Origin: an uncultured Flaviramulus sp.
GTDB lineage: Bacteria; Bacteroidota; Bacteroidia; Flavobacteriales; Flavobacteriaceae
Reading direction: 5' to 3'
Length of the DNA stretch: 64,000 nucleotides
Assembly: GCA_947501105.1 (NCBI GenBank)
Contig: CANMUP010000005.1
Coordinates: 406,556 to 470,555, forward strand
Both the position numbers and the translations under genes were made by a program. Of the stretch, positions 60,503-64,000 are shown in pieces. The notes beneath the pieces are model-generated. The model made no database searches. It was not told the origin of the DNA and was given only the letters and a program-made list of their open reading frames with translations. The number at the start of each line of letters is the position of its first letter. Positions within the stretch are counted from its first letter, which is position 1.

Positions 60503-61099
60503 ATGGGTATTGATTTTTCAAATAATAAAACACTTGTTGGGCATTTAAAAAAAGGACATGAAGATGCTTTTGCATATTTAATGGATGCTTATCATAAAAA
60601 ATTATGTGTTTATGCAAAAAGTCTATGCCGCGATATTTATATAGCCGAAGACATTGTTCAGAATATTTTTTTAAATATTTGGGAAAAGCGTCGAAAACTA
60701 AAAGAAACTCATTCCATTCAAAGTTACCTTTATCAAAGTGTTTATAACGAATTCATTAATCAGCATAGAAAAAAGACATCTTTAATTACTTTAGAAAAAG
60801 AGTATATTAAAACTTTGAATACTATTTTAGAAGAAGAAGACACCGACGAACTTACTAAATTAATCACTTTGGTAAAACAAGAGATTAAGGAGTTACCACC
60901 CAAGTGTAAAAAAATATTTATTATGGGGAAGCAAGAGGGGCTAACATATGCTGAAATAGCCGAGCATTTAAATATTTCGTTTAGAACTGTAGAAAATCAA
61001 ACGAGCAAAGCTTTTGCAATTATCAGAGAAAAAGTAGGAGATAAAATGCATACTATCTTATTTTTATTGTTTGGAATGCATAGAAAATTAAAAGTCTAG
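60503..61099 (+). CDS. ECF RNA polymerase sigma factor
   Basis: 198 residues. Region 2: GHLKKGHEDAFAYLMDAYHKKLCVYAKSL, AEDIVQNIFLNIWEKR, IQSYLYQSVYNEFINQHRK. Region 4: IKELPPKCKKIFIMGKQEGLTYAEIAEHLNISFRTVENQTSKAF. A Bacteroidota ECF factor that pairs with FecR-type anti-sigma proteins. Divergent from FecR rather than in the usual sigma-fecR order. Confidence 0.96.
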   Translation: MGIDFSNNKTLVGHLKKGHEDAFAYLMDAYHKKLCVYAKSLCRDIYIAEDIVQNIFLNIWEKRRKLKETHSIQSYLYQSVYNEFINQHRKKTSLITLEKEYIKTLNTILEEEDTDELTKLITLVKQEIKELPPKCKKIFIMGKQEGLTYAEIAEHLNISFRTVENQTSKAFAIIREKVGDKMHTILFLLFGMHRKLKV

Positions 61100-61123
61100 G
61101 TTTTCAATTTACTTCCGTTTATT

Positions 61124-61435
61124 TCACAAGGATATAAATAAAATTGAACCAACTCCAAACAAAATACTGGCAATAAAAACTACAACGGCCCAAGTAGGAT
61201 ATATTTTAGCCTGTTCTATGTGATTCTCAAAACGACTTTCAAAGCGTTCAATAGCTTTTGTATGTGACGCCATTTTTTGTTCATGCTTTTCAATAATGGA
61301 CTTATAATTGGTTAAATCCATCTTGATTTTTGTATCCTTTAAATACTCATTCATTTTCTCTAGTTTATCTACACCGTTTTTAAAATCGTTAATTTCATTT
61401 ACGAGTAATGCGGTTAATTCTTCAAGTTTTGTCAT
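61124..61435 (-). CDS. Membrane-anchored coiled-coil protein of the mobilisation module
   Basis: 103 residues from the ATG at 61435 (61462 is in frame and overlaps the relaxase stop). A long charged heptad region (about 5-70) followed by one C-terminal membrane helix (WAVVVFIASILFGVGSILFISL). Proteins of this layout, annotated DUF6730 as I recall, regularly follow relaxase genes in flavobacterial elements; role unknown. Confidence 0.72.
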   Translation of the reverse strand: MTKLEELTALLVNEINDFKNGVDKLEKMNEYLKDTKIKMDLTNYKSIIEKHEQKMASHTKAIERFESRFENHIEQAKIYPTWAVVVFIASILFGVGSILFISL

Positions 61436-61451
61436 GATTGTTATGTTTAAT

Positions 61452-62314
61452 TTAATATCCAATTCCCATTCCTTTATCGATGGCTTTTTTAATAATGAAC
61501 TTGGTAATCTTTAAGGCTAGGTTAGGTGTCAAGTCAACTACCTTACCAGCTAGTTTCACACTTAAATTGTTTTCTTTCAATATGCTTGCTCCATTTATTC
61601 CTGACATTTGTTTTCCAATATTGCCAAGAGACATATTGCGATGCACTTCACTGCCTTTAAAATTGTGTCCATCAAATTCAAATCGAAAACCTTGTAATTT
61701 GTTTTGATTGTTTATCGTTGGAATGACTTTAACACCATTAGCTTCCATCGCTTTTAAATAGGCATCAAAAGATTTGGGCTGAAATTGTTTCATGGTTAGA
61801 TCGTGTCGGCGCTTGATTTCTGAGCGTATTTCCCTTAGGTTAAATTCCTTTTCAAATTGTACTTGTTTAACGGTTGTGAGTCCCATTCTTTCAGCGATTT
61901 TTTCTGCTGCAAGCTGACTCCGTTTCCCAATAAAACTATCATTATAAGCTACACCCTTAAAATCGATTCTGTTAACATACAAATGGATGTGTTTATGTTC
62001 TTTGTCTTTGTGCACAAAGGCTATTGCTTGTCGTTCTCTTAATTGCATCTCTTTTATAAATTGTCTTATTATAGCTTCTAATTCTTTTTTATTTAGACTT
62101 TTACCATCTTCAATCGTTGGACTAATAACAAATGAGAGGGTATTCTTTTTACAATGGTAATTTTGATCCTGGAGCATTTCAAATTCTTTGGCTATTTCAG
62201 CAGGCGAATCACCATGCAAGAATTCTTTTAATACAATTTCTGCATCTTTTTCCTGATTCCATCCGTAGGACATGGAAGCTCAGTATGTGATATACTTTTT
62301 CCTTTCCCTATCAT
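61452..62314 (-). pseudogene. Relaxase/mobilisation nuclease, apparent N-terminal frameshift
   Basis: The long frame from ATG 62273 codes 273 residues: SYGWNQEKDAEIVLKEFL, the metal-binding HKHIHLYVNRI (HxHxH-type) and a C-terminal helical region. The natural start is probably ATG 62312-62314, which overlaps the MobC stop (TGATG) and reads MIGKGKSISHT, the usual N-terminus of this relaxase family. The two parts are joined only if one base is restored near 62281 (ACTGAGCT to ACT-AGA-GCT). Either the gene is damaged, it uses the internal start, or there is a sequence error. Confidence 0.75.
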
Positions 62315-62826
62315 CACTGAAACTTTTTAAGATGTGCTTTTATTTCATTGGCTAGATCATATATCGTCTCAGTCAATTTAGGATTTCGCTTTCTGTACAT
62401 GTTACCAATAGACTTAAAATTATTGTGATATTTAATCAGCATTTTATAAAGTTCTATATGTTCATCGGTAAAGCGCTCAGTAATTTCTTTTTCAAATAGA
62501 CCGCGTCGTATATATTCACTTAAGGTTAATCCACTTCTTAATGCTTTAACTTTTAGAAGCTTCTTTTCATAAACAGAACATCGAAACTTAACGAGATCAC
62601 CCTTCCCCTTAAACACTCTTTTTTCTTTGCGACCAAGGGGAGCAAACAAGAATGTGTCCACAGACACACATCTTGAATTCCTACTCAAGACCATTTTCGT
62701 TTCAGATGAAGTTTCGTTAAAATCTAACTCCACACTATCCGAATGATTTAGTATATCAGTAGGAATCTTTAGGTACTGCTCCTTTTTATCTTTTGATTTA
62801 AAATTAAATGTCTTCTCTTTTTTCAT
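62314..62826 (-). CDS. MobC-like relaxosome accessory protein
   Basis: 170 residues. Basic N-terminus; FRCSVYEKKLLKVKALRSGLTLSEYIRRGLFEK (~80-113) is a ribbon-helix-helix-like motif typical of MobC/relaxosome proteins, followed by HIELYKMLIKYHNNFKSIGNMYRKRNP. It would bind oriT with the relaxase. Overlaps the primase gene (23 nt) and the relaxase start, indicating one operon. Confidence 0.88.
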   Translation of the reverse strand: MKKEKTFNFKSKDKKEQYLKIPTDILNHSDSVELDFNETSSETKMVLSRNSRCVSVDTFLFAPLGRKEKRVFKGKGDLVKFRCSVYEKKLLKVKALRSGLTLSEYIRRGLFEKEITERFTDEHIELYKMLIKYHNNFKSIGNMYRKRNPKLTETIYDLANEIKAHLKKFQ

Positions 62827-63667
62827 GACTCAATAAATCGTTTAAATCTTTATAATTCTTATAGCTTGAACTTTTGTCAATACTTATTTTGTACTTGCTA
62901 ATTAAATATTGAGTTGCCTTATGACCAGTACTATCATTATCCAAATACAAATGAACTAAGGTGTATTTTGAAATGTGTTTTTCAATATCATTTATAAAAC
63001 TGATGGAGTTTAAAACAAGGATATCTGAAGTTTTTAATAGGTTATCATCTAATGTTGCAAGTGATAACAAATCAAACATCCCTTCCAAAATGATTACTTG
63101 CTTATTATTATTATTTTGGAAGTAGGTATAAGATTTAGTACTGCTGCTATTTTTAAAAATCTTATTACGTAATTCCCAACCCCCTTTATTATTCTTTAAT
63201 CCGATGGCGAAAAAGTCAGAGTCTTTATTCTTATACCAAACTTCTTTACAATAGATATTTGCAATAGTTTTGGTAATTCCTCTGGAGTTTAAATATTGAA
63301 TTAAAGCAGGATGTATGATGTCTTGAACTTTAATAATATTGACCCCTGTATGATTCTTTCTAGAAATGGGTTGTTGTTGAAATGAGTTATTTGCAATTCC
63401 ATCATTCAAAAATTCTAAAGTTTCTTTTATGGAACACTTTAAAATCTTACATACTAAATCGATTACGTTTCCTCCGATACCTTCGCCGTGATCGTACCAT
63501 CGATTCTTGGTTTTAGAGACTTTAAAAGAGGCTTGGGTTTCTGACCTAAAAGGACTTAGGAACCAAGCTTCTTTTTCCGTTGTCTTTTTAGGAAAGTGCC
63601 CTAATTTTTCCAGTGCTTCTTCCACTGAAAAATTACGAGCTGTTTCACAATTTATTTTTCTTTTCAT
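62804..63667 (-). CDS. CHC2/Toprim DNA primase of the element
   Basis: 287 residues. N-terminal zinc-finger-like primase domain (residues ~1-85, with SPFRSETQASFKVSKTKNRWYDHGEGIGGNVIDLV) and a Toprim domain (VIILEGMFDLLSLATL at ~185; LYLDNDSTGHKATQYL at ~240). This short primase type is common next to mobC and relaxase genes in Bacteroidota elements and probably primes DNA synthesis after transfer. Downstream gene start overlaps its end. Confidence 0.9.
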   Translation of the reverse strand: MKRKINCETARNFSVEEALEKLGHFPKKTTEKEAWFLSPFRSETQASFKVSKTKNRWYDHGEGIGGNVIDLVCKILKCSIKETLEFLNDGIANNSFQQQPISRKNHTGVNIIKVQDIIHPALIQYLNSRGITKTIANIYCKEVWYKNKDSDFFAIGLKNNKGGWELRNKIFKNSSSTKSYTYFQNNNNKQVIILEGMFDLLSLATLDDNLLKTSDILVLNSISFINDIEKHISKYTLVHLYLDNDSTGHKATQYLISKYKISIDKSSSYKNYKDLNDLLSHEKREDI

Positions 63668-63689
63668 AAGCCAATGTGTTTTAAGGTGT

Positions 63690-63900
63690 TTTTTTGATGT
63701 TTTGATGATTTCATCTGTAAATCCTCATAAATACTACGATTGCTTAGTCATCAATTTTTCATCGTTTCATCATTCTTGATTTTTAATAGCCTTATCCTGT
63801 CATCATTATATTTTTTGATGACAAAATGATGAATAAATGATGACGGCTTTAACCCCAGTAAATACAGCAGCTTCTTCATGCTGTCATCAATTCATCAAAA
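63690..63900. repeat. TGATGA/TCATCA repeat cluster upstream of the primase
   Basis: Many copies of TTTTGATGA or its complement lie between the partial gene at the window edge and the primase, including an exact inverted repeat TGTCATCA (63798-63805) / TGATGACA (63816-63823). Iteron-like; could be a replication, oriT or regulatory region. Confidence 0.5.
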
Positions 63901-64000
63901 TTTTGGATTAAAAATGTTTTTTGTATGGTAAAATAGCGTCCTTTTGAGTTGACAAAATTGATATCTCCATTACCCCAAATCTCAAATTTTTCATAACTGT
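63876..64000 (-). CDS. Partial gene, C-terminal end only
   Basis: Minus-strand frame open from the window edge to TGA at 63876-63878: SYEKFEIWGNGDINFVNSKGR, then YFTIQKTFLIQNFDELMTA. The first gene of the mobilisation operon by position; too short to identify. Confidence 0.55.
   Translation of the reverse strand, partial: SYEKFEIWGNGDINFVNSKGRYFTIQKTFLIQNFDELMTA

Larger units (their letters stand above)
46959..64000. mobile_element. Integrative mobilisable element, tRNA-Met-targeting (left end; continues past window)
   Basis: Order: tRNA fragment, integrase, seven-gene SusC/D-phosphodiester operon with sigma/anti-sigma pair, membrane coiled-coil protein, relaxase, MobC, primase. Integrase at one end and mobilisation genes further in is the usual layout of Bacteroidota ICE/IMEs. 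The other end is outside the window. Confidence 0.72.

Overview
The window is AT-rich DNA from a Bacteroidota bacterium, most likely a marine-type Flavobacteriaceae. The basis is SusC/SusD and STN-type TonB receptors, flavobacterial promoter motifs of the form TAnnTTTG, many lipoproteins with short signal peptides, and Bacteroidota-type tyrosine integrase and mobilisation genes.

Layout. (1) 1-2503: the 5' part of a TonB-dependent receptor, an unrecognised 412-residue protein and a small zinc-finger-like protein. (2) 2608-46770: a tyrosine recombinase followed by one continuous array of 47 complete gene cassettes plus a decayed terminal one, all on the + strand. Consecutive cassettes are separated by about 130-nt (sometimes about 190-nt) imperfect palindromes that behave as integron attC sites. 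Each ends in G^TT; the first bases of every cassette are repeated as the reverse complement at that cassette's own 3' end; the inner arms covary; and the centre is a perfect 8-10 bp hairpin. The recombinase is not a canonical IntI: it has XerC/D catalytic residues, no IntI-specific insertion, a ~100-residue N-terminal extension, and it points the same way as the cassettes. Cargo is mostly one gene per cassette: lipoproteins and secreted proteins, small membrane proteins, and several families seen among bacterial immunity or accessory proteins (MafI-like, SUFU, DUF6000, DUF1444, DUF6326, RDD, DUF3667, GNAT, PhzF, TlpA-like). Two adjacent cassette pairs are present twice as apparently identical blocks with boundaries exactly at G^TT. 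The distal end is decaying (mismatched tags, degenerate attC, pseudogenes). The architecture resembles a chromosomal integron and also the recombinase-associated immunity arrays (rAID) described in Bacteroidales.

(3) 46959-64000 (runs off the window): the end of an integrative, mobilisable element. It starts at a 3' fragment of an initiator tRNA-Met gene, followed by an arm-binding tyrosine integrase. Then comes a seven-gene minus-strand cargo operon (SusC, SusD, two glycerophosphodiester phosphodiesterases, HAD phosphatase, GlpT-like transporter, phosphodiester glycosidase) with an adjacent FecR anti-sigma and divergent ECF sigma gene. Together these look like an inducible system for taking up and cleaving phosphodiester-linked glycerol or sugar compounds. 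The mobilisation module follows: a coiled-coil membrane protein, a relaxase with an apparent one-base N-terminal frameshift, MobC, a CHC2/Toprim primase, and a repeat-rich region.

Protein families were recognised by eye, so names for the cassette proteins should be read with the confidence given.
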